64,000 bases of DNA from Nocardia crassostreae (GTDB lineage Bacteria; Actinomycetota; Actinomycetes; Mycobacteriales; Mycobacteriaceae): the NCBI RefSeq assembly GCF_001613405.1, contig NZ_BDCH01000012.1, positions 1 to 64,000 of the forward strand, written 5' to 3'. Below the pieces are notes generated by a model. It saw only the letters and a list, made by a program, of their open reading frames with translations, was not told the origin of the DNA and did not search any database. The position numbers were made by a program, and so were the translations under genes. Every line of letters starts with the position of its first letter. Position 1 is the first letter of the stretch. This document shows positions 20,871 through 27,772 of this stretch, piece by piece.

Positions 20871-21328
20871 CCGGCGGAACTGTCCCTCGACGGTCGCCGC
20901 ATGAGCGATTTCTGCGTCACGCGCTCGTCCAGCGCGGGGGCCAGCAGTTCCTCGTTGTAGGCGAGATCGTTCAGGGCGGCCAGGACGGTCTCGCGCAGCA
21001 GGCGCCCGCGCCGGTTCAGCGCATCGTAGTAGTCCGCGTCCTGACCGAGCGAGAAGAACCGGCCGTGGTCGAGCTCGCGAAATCGATTGGGCAACTCCGG
21101 ACTTCGCGCGGCGTCGGCATCGGGCGCGACATCGCGCCCCGCCCCCTCGCCCATGCCGAACCGGGCGATCTTGACCGAGCCGATGGGATGCTCCACCCCG
21201 GCGCCGTCGACGTACACCAGCGAGAAGGTGGTCTCGAACCGGAACCAATCGTCCCAATCGTTCGGGCGCAGATAGCAGGTCCGGGGCCGTCGATCGCCCG
21301 AATCGTCCGGTCCGACAACGAAGTCCAT
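20846..21328 (-). CDS. N-terminal domain of the PtuA-like ATPase (separate ORF as sequenced)
   Basis: 160 residues from ATG 21328. The first 145 or so read as a folded domain: NDWDDWFRFETTFSLVYVD, IGSVKIARFGM, FFSLGQDADYYDAL and ALDERVTQKSLMR. The last 16 residues become Arg/Ser/Ala-rich and look like out-of-frame reading. The domain is not named by any family I can state with certainty. In the neighbouring frame the continuation ATVEGQFRRMAHGG fits directly after SLMR, so I think this is the N-terminal part of the ATPase. If it is truly separate, it would be a third, unknown component with a 25-base overlap to the ATPase. Confidence 0.65.
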   Translation of the reverse strand: MDFVVGPDDSGDRRPRTCYLRPNDWDDWFRFETTFSLVYVDGAGVEHPIGSVKIARFGMGEGAGRDVAPDADAARSPELPNRFRELDHGRFFSLGQDADYYDALNRRGRLLRETVLAALNDLAYNEELLAPALDERVTQKSLMRRPSRDSSAGWRTAARA

Positions 21329-21431
21329 GCCGTCACCCGCTCACCCGCCGCGCGCGCCTCCGATCGGCCGTGCGCTCCACCCGGTGGAAATCGTACCGAG
21401 CCGCAGCCGGATGCGAGGGCGTCCGCGGAGG

Positions 21432-21869
21432 TCAGGTGACGATATAGACCCCTCTGGCCCCGGTGCTGGCAATGACCGTCGAGCCCTGTTTGAGATCGGC
21501 CGTCAGGGTGCCGCCGGAACTGTTGGGCAGCACCCGGCCGGGGGCGACGAGGTTGCCGGACCACTGGTGGGCGGTGCCGTCGCAGTCGACCATGACCGGT
21601 CCGTCGAGTTGGACGGCGATCGGGCCGCCGATACCGCCCTCGAACATCTGCTCCAGCGAGCCGTTGACGATAGCGACCCCGGCGACGCCGCCGCCGGAGC
21701 AGGTGGCGGTGCCGCTCACGCCCAGGGTGGTGACCCGGTAGGGCATGATGCGGTCCAGGGTGATTGTCGCGGAGGTCTGGGCGCCCGCGGGCGCCGCGAG
21801 AAATGTCGCGCAGGCCGCCGCCGTGAGGGCGAACAGCGGGAGTTCGACGGGAATTCGAATGGTGACCAT
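21432..21869 (-). CDS. Secreted protein of unknown function
   Basis: 145 residues. ATG 21869 has GAGG six bases upstream; a longer open frame to 21902 is less likely. The first 30 residues form a Sec signal peptide (hydrophobic PLFALTAAACATFLA, cleavage after APAGA). The mature part is a small beta-rich protein with two cysteines (TATCSGGG and VMVDCDGTAHQW) that could form a disulfide. I recognise no family. It stands alone, between the ATPase/HNH unit and the ECF41 gene, with a TATATA box about 25 bases upstream of its start. Confidence 0.7.
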   Translation of the reverse strand: MVTIRIPVELPLFALTAAACATFLAAPAGAQTSATITLDRIMPYRVTTLGVSGTATCSGGGVAGVAIVNGSLEQMFEGGIGGPIAVQLDGPVMVDCDGTAHQWSGNLVAPGRVLPNSSGGTLTADLKQGSTVIASTGARGVYIVT

Positions 21870-21902
21870 AACGTGCCTCGAGCCTGTATATAGATCGCTC
21901 AC

Positions 21903-21919
21903 GATGTGATTCCCACATC
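21903..21919. promoter_or_regulatory. Short inverted repeat upstream of the secreted-protein gene
   Basis: GATGTG and CACATC are perfect 6-base arms around 5 bases, 34 bases upstream of the ATG at 21869. The location near the expected -35 suggests an operator. The arms are short, so the call is weak. Confidence 0.35.
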
Positions 21920-21973
21920 ATTCCAGTACCGTCGCGATACGGCGTGAATGTTGCTGAATGGTTGCCTCTTGTT

Positions 21974-22840
21974 TCAGCGGTGCAGGCTGGTCTCGTGCTC
22001 GAGCTGGGACAGCTTCTCCGGATTGCGCGCCGCGTACAGGCCGGTGATCAGGCCGTCGTCGATGCGCAGCGCCACCACCGTGTCGATCTCGCCGTCGATT
22101 CGGACCAGCAGCGCCGGGCAGCCGTTGATCTGTACCGACTGCAAGGTGGCCGCGCTGATCCTGGCCAGCACGCGGGCCACCAGGTCCGCACCGACGAGCG
22201 GTTCCAGGGCGGCCTGCTTGATACCGCCGCCATCGGTCAGCAGCACCACCTCCGGGGCGAGGATGTCGAGCAGGCCCTGGATGTCGCCGGTATTGATCGC
22301 CCGCTGGAAGGCTTCGAGGGCATCGCGGGTCTCGGTCGGCGACACCACGCCGCGCGGGCGGCGGGCGGCGACATGCCCGCACGCCCGGTGCGCGATCTGG
22401 CGGACCGCGGCCGGGCTCTTGTCGACCGCCGCGGCGATCTCGTCGTAGTCCAGATCGAAGACCTCGCGCAGCACGAATACCGCCCGCTCGGTCGGGGCGA
22501 GCGTCTCCAGCACCAAAAGCATTGCCATCGAGACGCTTTCGGCCAGCTCGATATCCTCGGCCACATCGGGCGCGGTGAGCAGGGGCTCGGGCAGCCAGGG
22601 CCCGACATAGGACTCCTTGCGGCGGCCCAGGGACCGCAATCGGGCGAGGGCCTGGCGAGTGGTGATCCGGACCAGATAGGCGCGTTGGTCCTGCACCATG
22701 GCGAGATCCACGCCCACCCACCGCAGCCACGTCTCCTGGAACACGTCCTCGGCGTCGGCGGCGGAGCCGAGCATTTCGTAGGCGACGGTGAAGAGCAGTC
22801 GGCGGTGGGCGACGAACGCCTCGGTGGCTGAATCCGGCAT
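21974..22840 (-). CDS. ECF41-type RNA polymerase sigma factor with SnoaL-like C-terminal domain
   Basis: 288 residues. Region 2 (EMLGSAADAEDVFQETWLRW) and region 4 (LAPTERAVFVLREVFDLDYDEIAAAV) are clear. A SnoaL/NTF2-like extension follows with DGGGI (family DGGGK) and NPEKL (family NPDKL), both hallmarks of ECF41. This extension takes the place of an anti-sigma factor and tunes activity. The start may be ATG 22840 or 22846. The predicted promoter's -10 ends only 3 bases before ATG 22846, so the mRNA is probably leaderless. A carboxymuconolactone-decarboxylase-like gene diverges, the usual ECF41 partner. Confidence 0.92.
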   Translation of the reverse strand: MPDSATEAFVAHRRLLFTVAYEMLGSAADAEDVFQETWLRWVGVDLAMVQDQRAYLVRITTRQALARLRSLGRRKESYVGPWLPEPLLTAPDVAEDIELAESVSMAMLLVLETLAPTERAVFVLREVFDLDYDEIAAAVDKSPAAVRQIAHRACGHVAARRPRGVVSPTETRDALEAFQRAINTGDIQGLLDILAPEVVLLTDGGGIKQAALEPLVGADLVARVLARISAATLQSVQINGCPALLVRIDGEIDTVVALRIDDGLITGLYAARNPEKLSQLEHETSLHR

Positions 22841-22849
22841 GTCCATGAA

Positions 22850-22876
22850 GATGCCGCGCGCCGCGATTCTGTGACA
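22850..22876 (-). promoter_or_regulatory. ECF41-type promoter of the sigma gene
   Basis: On the minus strand TGTCACA is followed by exactly 16 bases and CATC. The known ECF41 form is TGTCACA with CGTC, so this differs by one base in the -10. It lies directly ahead of the sigma-factor start and implies autoregulation. Confidence 0.65.
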
Positions 22877-22877
22877 G

Positions 22878-22926
22878 CCGAATCCTGTGGCGCACGTCAC
22901 TTCGGCTGCGCTGTCACAGGATTCGG
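22878..22926. repeat. 12-base inverted repeat linking the two ECF41 promoters
   Basis: CCGAATCCTGTG (22878-22889) and CACAGGATTCGG (22915-22926) are perfect arms. The right arm overlaps the plus-strand -35 element. This may reflect duplication of a promoter segment or a binding site for a second regulator. Confidence 0.6.
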
Positions 22927-22938
22927 GCCACCGGCATC
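22912..22938 (+). promoter_or_regulatory. ECF41-type promoter of the AhpD-like gene
   Basis: TGTCACA, a 16-base spacer, then CATC, the same elements and spacing as the divergent promoter at 22850-22876. It lies 42 bases upstream of the carboxymuconolactone-decarboxylase-like gene. Confidence 0.65.
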
Positions 22939-22980
22939 TCTTGGTCGTTCAACCCGAACGCACCGAGTGAGGACGAAGTC

Positions 22981-23466
22981 ATGACACAGCGTTTCAACCT
23001 GTTCGACACCGAGACCGGCGCCAAGTTCGCCAAGCGATTCGGCAATGCCAGCCTGGCCATCATGCAGTCGTCGCTGCCGAAGGTCACCCAGGACCTGCTG
23101 ATGCTGCGCGTCAGCCAGATCAATGGCTGCGGCTACTGCACCGATGCGCACAGCAAGGACCTCGCGCACGCCGGGGAGCCAGCGGTGCGCATCAATCTGG
23201 TGGCCGCCTGGCGCGAATCCACCGTGTTCACCGAGGCCGAGCGGGCCGCGCTGGCGCTCGCGGAGGAAGGCACCCGGATCGCCGACGGCCACGGCGGTGT
23301 GTCCGATGACACGTGGGCGGCGGTCGGCAAACACTACGACGACGACCAGATCGCCGCGCTGGTGGGCCTGATCGCCCAGATCAATGCCGCGAACCGGCTG
23401 GGTGTGATCGTGCGCCAGCAGGGCGGCTCCTACCAGCCCGGAACCTTCGAGAGTTCCGCGAGCTGA
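22981..23466 (+). CDS. Carboxymuconolactone decarboxylase/AhpD-like family protein
   Basis: 161 residues. The AhpD-type redox motif is NGCGYCTDAHSKD: Cys50 and Cys53 in CxxC with His57 four residues on. Such proteins are alkylhydroperoxidase-like or act on reactive aromatics. Start ATG 22981 follows GAGGACGAAGTC. Its promoter mirrors that of the divergent ECF41 gene, so it is almost certainly the direct target. A hairpin at 23483-23517 follows the stop. Confidence 0.92.
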   Translation: MTQRFNLFDTETGAKFAKRFGNASLAIMQSSLPKVTQDLLMLRVSQINGCGYCTDAHSKDLAHAGEPAVRINLVAAWRESTVFTEAERAALALAEEGTRIADGHGGVSDDTWAAVGKHYDDDQIAALVGLIAQINAANRLGVIVRQQGGSYQPGTFESSAS

Positions 23467-23482
23467 GCGGCGCGGGAATCGC

Positions 23483-23517
23483 GGCCCGGCCCGGCATCTT
23501 CCGATCCGGACCGGGCC
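23483..23517 (+). terminator. Probable terminator after the AhpD-like gene
   Basis: A GC-rich stem (GGCCCGG pairs with CCGGGCC, with inner pairing broken by a mismatch and a bulge) begins 16 bases after the stop and is followed by CTTTCC. There is no long U-run, as is usual in actinobacteria. Confidence 0.5.
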
Positions 23518-23668
23518 CTTTCCGCGCGGGCCCCCGGAACCCTGGACTGGCATTACGAGCGCCGATGCACGACGCTGTCGAGTAACGGTTTCGTCGCGAC
23601 GGAAGATCATCCGTGTCGGGGAGGGTTTCCCGCGGGCCGTCCGAACACAGCATGTAAGGGATTGATTG

Positions 23669-24691
23669 ATGCATTGTCGACTACCGAGACGATCGCTCGC
23701 CGCGCTGCGGACCGGCGCCGTGGCGCTCACCGTCGCGTTGTCCGTGGCGGTGGTCGGAGGTACCACCTCGGCGGCGCCTGCCAAGGCGTCGTCTGTCACC
23801 TCGGTCAAGAAGGACGGCCGGACCTGGCATCTGAAGGTGTACTCGGCGGCAATGGATCAGGAGATCACCGTCGACGTGCAGCGTCCGGTGGACGAGTCCA
23901 AGCCCGCGCCGAACCTGTGGATGCTCAGCGGCCTGGACGGCGGTGAGGGTACCGCGAGCTGGCAGGCCCAGACCGACGCGCTGCAGTTCCTGTCCGAGAA
24001 GCAGGTCAATGTGGTGCTGCCCATCGGTGGCCGCGGCACCTACTACGCCGACTGGCAGCAGCCCGATCCCAAGCTCGGCGTGAACAAGTGGAAGACCTTC
24101 TTCACCGAGGAACTGCCGCCGCTGCTGGAAGACACCCTGAACTCCACCGGCCTCAGCTCGCTGGTCGGCCTGTCCACCTCCGGCACCTCGGTGCTGCAGC
24201 TGGCCGAGGCCAAGCCGGGCCTGTGGAAGAGCGTCGCCGCCTACAGCGGCTGCGCGCAGATCGCCGATCCGGCCGGTAAGCAGTTCGTCAAGTTCGCCAC
24301 CGAGCTCTGGGCGGGCGGCGATACCAAGAACATGTACGGCCCGGACGACAGCCCGGCGTGGGCGGAGAACGATCCGGTCATCAATGCCGAGAAGCTGCGC
24401 GGCACCCAGCTCTACATCTCCAGCGGCAGCGGCATTCCGGTCATGAACGACGTGCAGTACTACCTGAGCAATGCCCCGGGCATCACCGGCGCGATCAACC
24501 TCACCCTAGGTGTGGTGATCGAGGCCGCCGTCAACGGCTGCACCGCCAACCTCAAGAACAAGCTGGACTCGCTGGGCATCCCGGCGACCTACCAGTTCAA
24601 CCCGGTCGGCACCCACTACTGGCCGTACTGGGAAGAGGCCCTGCACAAGTCGTGGCCCATGCTGGCCGCGAGCATGGAGATCGCGCCCTAG
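23669..24691 (+). CDS. Antigen-85-like mycolyltransferase/esterase, secreted
   Basis: 340 residues with a Sec signal peptide (basic start, hydrophobic VALTVALSVAVVGG, cleavage near TTSAAPA). The alpha/beta-hydrolase domain resembles antigen 85/FbpA: LWMLSGLDGGEGTASWQ (oxyanion region), nucleophile Ser169 in GLSTSGT, and a C-terminal His in GTHYWPYWEEAL. These enzymes move mycolic acids between trehalose and the cell wall outside the membrane. Start ATG 23669 has AAGGG eight bases upstream. Its presence supports a mycolate-bearing host. A plain secreted esterase is the alternative. Confidence 0.88.
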   Translation: MHCRLPRRSLAALRTGAVALTVALSVAVVGGTTSAAPAKASSVTSVKKDGRTWHLKVYSAAMDQEITVDVQRPVDESKPAPNLWMLSGLDGGEGTASWQAQTDALQFLSEKQVNVVLPIGGRGTYYADWQQPDPKLGVNKWKTFFTEELPPLLEDTLNSTGLSSLVGLSTSGTSVLQLAEAKPGLWKSVAAYSGCAQIADPAGKQFVKFATELWAGGDTKNMYGPDDSPAWAENDPVINAEKLRGTQLYISSGSGIPVMNDVQYYLSNAPGITGAINLTLGVVIEAAVNGCTANLKNKLDSLGIPATYQFNPVGTHYWPYWEEALHKSWPMLAASMEIAP

Positions 24692-24704
24692 CGTCGCACC
24701 TCTC

Positions 24705-24742
24705 GTCCGGCCCGGGGAGCCCATCGGCTCCCCGGGCCGGAC
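24705..24742. terminator. Strong bidirectional terminator
   Basis: Perfect 17-base arms, GTCCGGCCCGGGGAGCC and its complement, around the loop CATC. It lies between the convergent mycolyltransferase and VOC genes. Confidence 0.85.
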
Positions 24743-24753
24743 TCGTTCAGCGA

Positions 24754-25131
24754 CTACTTCGGCGCCGGGGTGAAGACGCCGAAGCGGTTGCCGGAGGTGT
24801 CCAGGATGTGCGCGAACACCAAACCGTCCGGGGAGGTGAACGGCGGCGTCAGGATCTTGCCGCCGTGCTGCTCCGCCGCGGCCACCGTGGCGGCGACATC
24901 CTGGACCAGCACGAAGAAGACGGCGTGATTGGCGGTGACGTCGGGCGTGTGCGCGATGCCGCCGTAGGGGATCTCGCTGCCCGGATAGGTGACCAGATCG
25001 TACTGTCCGCCGCCGTTCGGATCCGAGGCGAAGTTCCACCCGAACAGCGCGCCGTAGAAGTTCTTGACGCGGTCGGGTTCATTGCTGCCGACCTGGAACC
25101 AGGCGACGGTGTTGAAGGCGGGTGCGGTCAT
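24754..25131 (-). CDS. VOC (glyoxalase/bleomycin-resistance fold) family protein
   Basis: 125 residues made of the two beta-alpha-beta-beta-beta modules of the VOC fold: NTVAWFQVGSNEPDRVKNFYGALFGW at the start and GVFAH-like AHILDTSGNRFGVF at the end. The start ATG 25131 has GGGAGA six bases upstream. VOC proteins are metal-dependent dioxygenases, isomerases or binding proteins; which applies is not evident. It lies 85 bases downstream of a WYL regulator on the same strand, so they may be co-regulated. Confidence 0.88.
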   Translation of the reverse strand: MTAPAFNTVAWFQVGSNEPDRVKNFYGALFGWNFASDPNGGGQYDLVTYPGSEIPYGGIAHTPDVTANHAVFFVLVQDVAATVAAAEQHGGKILTPPFTSPDGLVFAHILDTSGNRFGVFTPAPK

Positions 25132-25216
25132 GATTCGTCTCCCGAGGAGTCGTGGTGGTTGTGCTTGCGCCACAACGATCTCCGGGCTCGGCGACAACCC
25201 GATGTCGGTGTTTCCG

Positions 25217-25918
25217 TCAGAGCGTGATCATTCGCACCCGGTGCAGGGGCGCGTCCAGATCGCAGGATTCGAGTGAGCGTTCCGCCGCCGTGGAGTCGGT
25301 CAATGTCATATTGCTCATCCGATCGAGCCGGAAGCACCGCGCCTCGTCCCGCAGGCGGCACCAGGCCACGAGATACCAGCCGGACGAGCCGAGCAGCAGC
25401 GCGATGGGCTCCACCTCGCGGTCGCTGTGCGCGCCGAATCGGTCGAGGTAGCCGATGCGCAGCGCCCGCCGCGCCAGAACTGCCTGTTCGACGACCGGCG
25501 GAATCGGTTCCGGCACAGGCGCATCCGGGACATCCAGCAATCGCACCCGGGCGACCAGCTCGCGCGCGGCCGCGGAGTTCTGCTGCGACATGGCCGCCAG
25601 AATCTTGTGCAGCGCGCTGTACCCGGCATGGGCGAAGGGGCCGTCGGCGCCGCGCGCCACCGCCACGGCCAGCGCGACCGCCTCGGCCGCGGTGAAATTC
25701 AGCGGCGGCAGCGACATGGTCTTCTCCAGGGCGTAGCCGCCGCGCCGCCCGACATCGGCGTAGATCGGCACCCCCGACTGCTGTAGCGCGCTGATATCCC
25801 GCTCGATGGTCCGGATGCTGACCCCGTGCCGGGCGGCCAATTCCCTGGCGGTGCGCATGCGCGGCGCGACGGCCCGCAACTGTTCGACGATCGCGTAGAG
25901 CCGATCCGTGCGGTTCAC
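25217..25918 (-). CDS. HTH/WYL domain transcriptional regulator (YafY-like)
   Basis: 233 residues. The N-terminal HTH_11 region reads MRTARELAARHGVSIRTIERDISAL, followed by the YafY-typical GVPIYADVGRRGGYAL. The C-terminal WYL domain (about residues 140-215) has RIGYLDRFGAHSDREVEPIAL and GWYLVAWCRLRDEARCFRLDR. WYL domains bind ligands, often nucleic acid derivatives. It probably controls the VOC gene behind it. Confidence 0.88.
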   Translation of the reverse strand: MNRTDRLYAIVEQLRAVAPRMRTARELAARHGVSIRTIERDISALQQSGVPIYADVGRRGGYALEKTMSLPPLNFTAAEAVALAVAVARGADGPFAHAGYSALHKILAAMSQQNSAAARELVARVRLLDVPDAPVPEPIPPVVEQAVLARRALRIGYLDRFGAHSDREVEPIALLLGSSGWYLVAWCRLRDEARCFRLDRMSNMTLTDSTAAERSLESCDLDAPLHRVRMITL

Positions 25919-25950
25919 GCCCCGACCGTAGCGATGACCACCGACAGCTT

Positions 25951-26613
25951 TCAGTCCTCGGGCTTGGCCCAGCGGCCGCGGGCCTGCTTGATGTGGTCGC
26001 GGAGGAAGGTCTGGACGGCATCCTGATCGCGGGATTCGATCAGGTCGACAATGGTGAAGTGCTCGCGCGCCACGTCGACGAGCTGGCCCTTCTGGGCCAG
26101 GGCGGCCAGGCCGAACAGGCGGGTGTGATCGCGCAGGTCGGAGACCAGGGCATTGAGGCGGGGGTTGTCGGCGTAGCCGAGCAGGGTCAGATGGAAGACC
26201 TGATCGGCGGCGGTGTACTCGACCAGATCGCTCCGTTCGGCGCCGTCCACGATCGCGGCGGCGAGCTCGCGCAGGCGGGGGAGATCCGCGGCCGGAATCA
26301 GCGGCGTGACATCGCGAACGGTGGGCGGCTCGAGCAGCAGCCGAATGTGCGTGATGTCGTCGAGATCCTTCTCGGCCACCTCGGTGACGCGAAATCCCTT
26401 GTTGGGCAAGATGGAAATGAGATTCTCACGCGCCAGGTCCTGCATGGCCTCGCGTACCGGCGTGGCGGAGACGCCGAAGCGCGCGCCGAGGGTGGGCGCG
26501 GAATACACCACGCCGGGTTCCATTTCACCAGCGATGATGGCCGCCCGGAGCGCTCGGGAAACCTTGTCGCGGAGGCTGATTTTCTCCATCTGGGTGAACT
26601 GGTCGAGACTCAC
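25951..26613 (-). CDS. GntR family regulator (FadR/FCD subgroup), likely hydroxyproline-responsive
   Basis: 220 residues from GTG 26613, with AGGGGA eight bases upstream. The winged helix is SRALRAAIIAGEMEPG ... GVSATPVREAMQDLARENLI, and the FCD domain (about residues 90-215) is all-helical with metal/ligand-type residues in YTAADQVFHLTLL. It diverges from the hydroxyproline catabolic operon across two palindromes with a shared core, so it is very probably its repressor. The inducer (hydroxyproline or an intermediate) is inferred. Confidence 0.88.
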   Translation of the reverse strand: MSLDQFTQMEKISLRDKVSRALRAAIIAGEMEPGVVYSAPTLGARFGVSATPVREAMQDLARENLISILPNKGFRVTEVAEKDLDDITHIRLLLEPPTVRDVTPLIPAADLPRLRELAAAIVDGAERSDLVEYTAADQVFHLTLLGYADNPRLNALVSDLRDHTRLFGLAALAQKGQLVDVAREHFTIVDLIESRDQDAVQTFLRDHIKQARGRWAKPED

Positions 26614-26664
26614 GTGATCGTTCCCCTGCTCATGATCAGCTGATTCCGATCGGATGTGGGCAGT

Positions 26665-26687
26665 CTATGCCATGTCACGTGGCATAG
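26665..26687. promoter_or_regulatory. GntR operator 1
   Basis: CTATGCCA and TGGCATAG are perfect 8-base arms around a 7-base centre TGTCACG. It lies between the GntR regulator and the hydroxyproline operon. The core TGCnATGTCAC is shared with the second site at 26721-26743. Confidence 0.7.
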
Positions 26688-26720
26688 GTCTTGCGTGACC
26701 TGGGCCACAACAGCGAGGTT

Positions 26721-26743
26721 CAGTGCAATGTCACACGGCACTG
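26721..26743. promoter_or_regulatory. GntR operator 2
   Basis: CAGTGC and GCACTG are 6-base arms around ATGTCAC-containing DNA, 56 bases centre-to-centre from operator 1 and sharing TGCnATGTCACnnGGCA. It ends 56 bases ahead of the first operon gene. Two matching sites suggest cooperative or looped repression. Confidence 0.65.
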
Positions 26744-26799
26744 CGGTGGCAGTGGCGGCCGGGCGCTCTTCCCGGACTCGCGATTCGATGGAGGCCCTC

Positions 26800-27711
26800 A
26801 TGTCCGAAACGACCACGTCATCGGCGTACAAACCCTGGCACGGGGTAGTGGTCGCGACGACCCTGCCGTTCACCGCGGACCTGGAGGTCGACTACGACGC
26901 CTACGCCGAACACGTGGCGTGGCTGGCGGCCAATGGGTGCCACGGCGTGAGCCCGAACGGGTCGCTCGGCGAGTATCAGACCCTCGACGACGAGGAGCGG
27001 GCCATGGTGGTGACCACCGCCATCGAGGCCGCGCCCGAGGGCTTCACGGTCATGCCGGGGATCGCGGCCTACGGCGCGCTCCAGGCGCGGCGGTGGGCCG
27101 AGCAGGCGGCCGAGGCCGGGGCGCAGGCGGTGATGTTGCTGCCGCCCAATACCTATCGCGGCGGGCGGGATTCGATTCTGGATCACTACCGCACCGTGGC
27201 GCGGGTGGGGCTGCCGATCGTGGCCTACAACAACCCGATCGACACCCGCATCGATCTGACGCCCGACATCCTGGCCGAACTGCACGGCGAGGGGCTCATC
27301 GTGGGCGTCAAGGAATTCACCGGCGATGTGCGCCGGTTCTACGAGATCAAGGAGCTGGCACCGGATCTCGATGTGCTCGTCGGGTCCGACGATGTGGTGC
27401 TCGAGCTGGGGATCGCCGGTGCGGTCGGCTGGGTCGCGGGCTACCCCAATGCGATTCCACAGGCGACGGTGGAGCTCTACAACGCGTCGGTGAATCGCGA
27501 TCTGGACAAGGCGCTGCCGCTCTACCGCGATCTGCACAAGCTGCTGCGCTGGGACTCCAAGACCGAATTCGTGCACGCCATCAAGCTGTCCATGGATCTG
27601 GCCGGACGCCCCGGCGGGCCGTGCCGTCCGCCGCGCGTGCCGCTGGCGCCGGAACTGGCCGCCAAGATCGCCGCCGATACCCGCGAGGTGCTCGCGAAGG
27701 GCTACCGGTAG
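26800..27711 (+). CDS. DHDPS/NAL family lyase, likely 1-pyrroline-4-hydroxy-2-carboxylate deaminase
   Basis: 303 residues with the TIM-barrel class I aldolase fold. The Schiff-base lysine is Lys171 in VGVKEFTGD and the paired tyrosine is Tyr143 in IVAYNNP; the N-terminal loop is VSPNGSLGEYQTL. In trans-4-hydroxyproline catabolism a member of this family removes ammonia from 1-pyrroline-4-hydroxy-2-carboxylate to give alpha-ketoglutarate semialdehyde. The operon context, not the sequence alone, points to this reaction. Start ATG 26800 has GGAGG six bases upstream; the frame is open back to 26656 but runs through the operators. Confidence 0.85.
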   Translation: MSETTTSSAYKPWHGVVVATTLPFTADLEVDYDAYAEHVAWLAANGCHGVSPNGSLGEYQTLDDEERAMVVTTAIEAAPEGFTVMPGIAAYGALQARRWAEQAAEAGAQAVMLLPPNTYRGGRDSILDHYRTVARVGLPIVAYNNPIDTRIDLTPDILAELHGEGLIVGVKEFTGDVRRFYEIKELAPDLDVLVGSDDVVLELGIAGAVGWVAGYPNAIPQATVELYNASVNRDLDKALPLYRDLHKLLRWDSKTEFVHAIKLSMDLAGRPGGPCRPPRVPLAPELAAKIAADTREVLAKGYR

Positions 27712-27772
27712 TCGCACGGCCGGAATGCCGAAAGTCGCACGCGCAATGGTGAATACGGGAAGTGAGTTCGCG

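Noticed and set aside
18922..21328. Retron reading of the ATPase/HNH unit (PtuA/PtuB effectors with reverse transcriptase)
   Set aside because: No reverse transcriptase gene or msr/msd-like structured RNA is found nearby.
26656..26799. N-terminal extension of the deaminase to 26656
   Set aside because: It crosses both GntR operators and the expected promoter; GGAGG before ATG 26800 decides the start.
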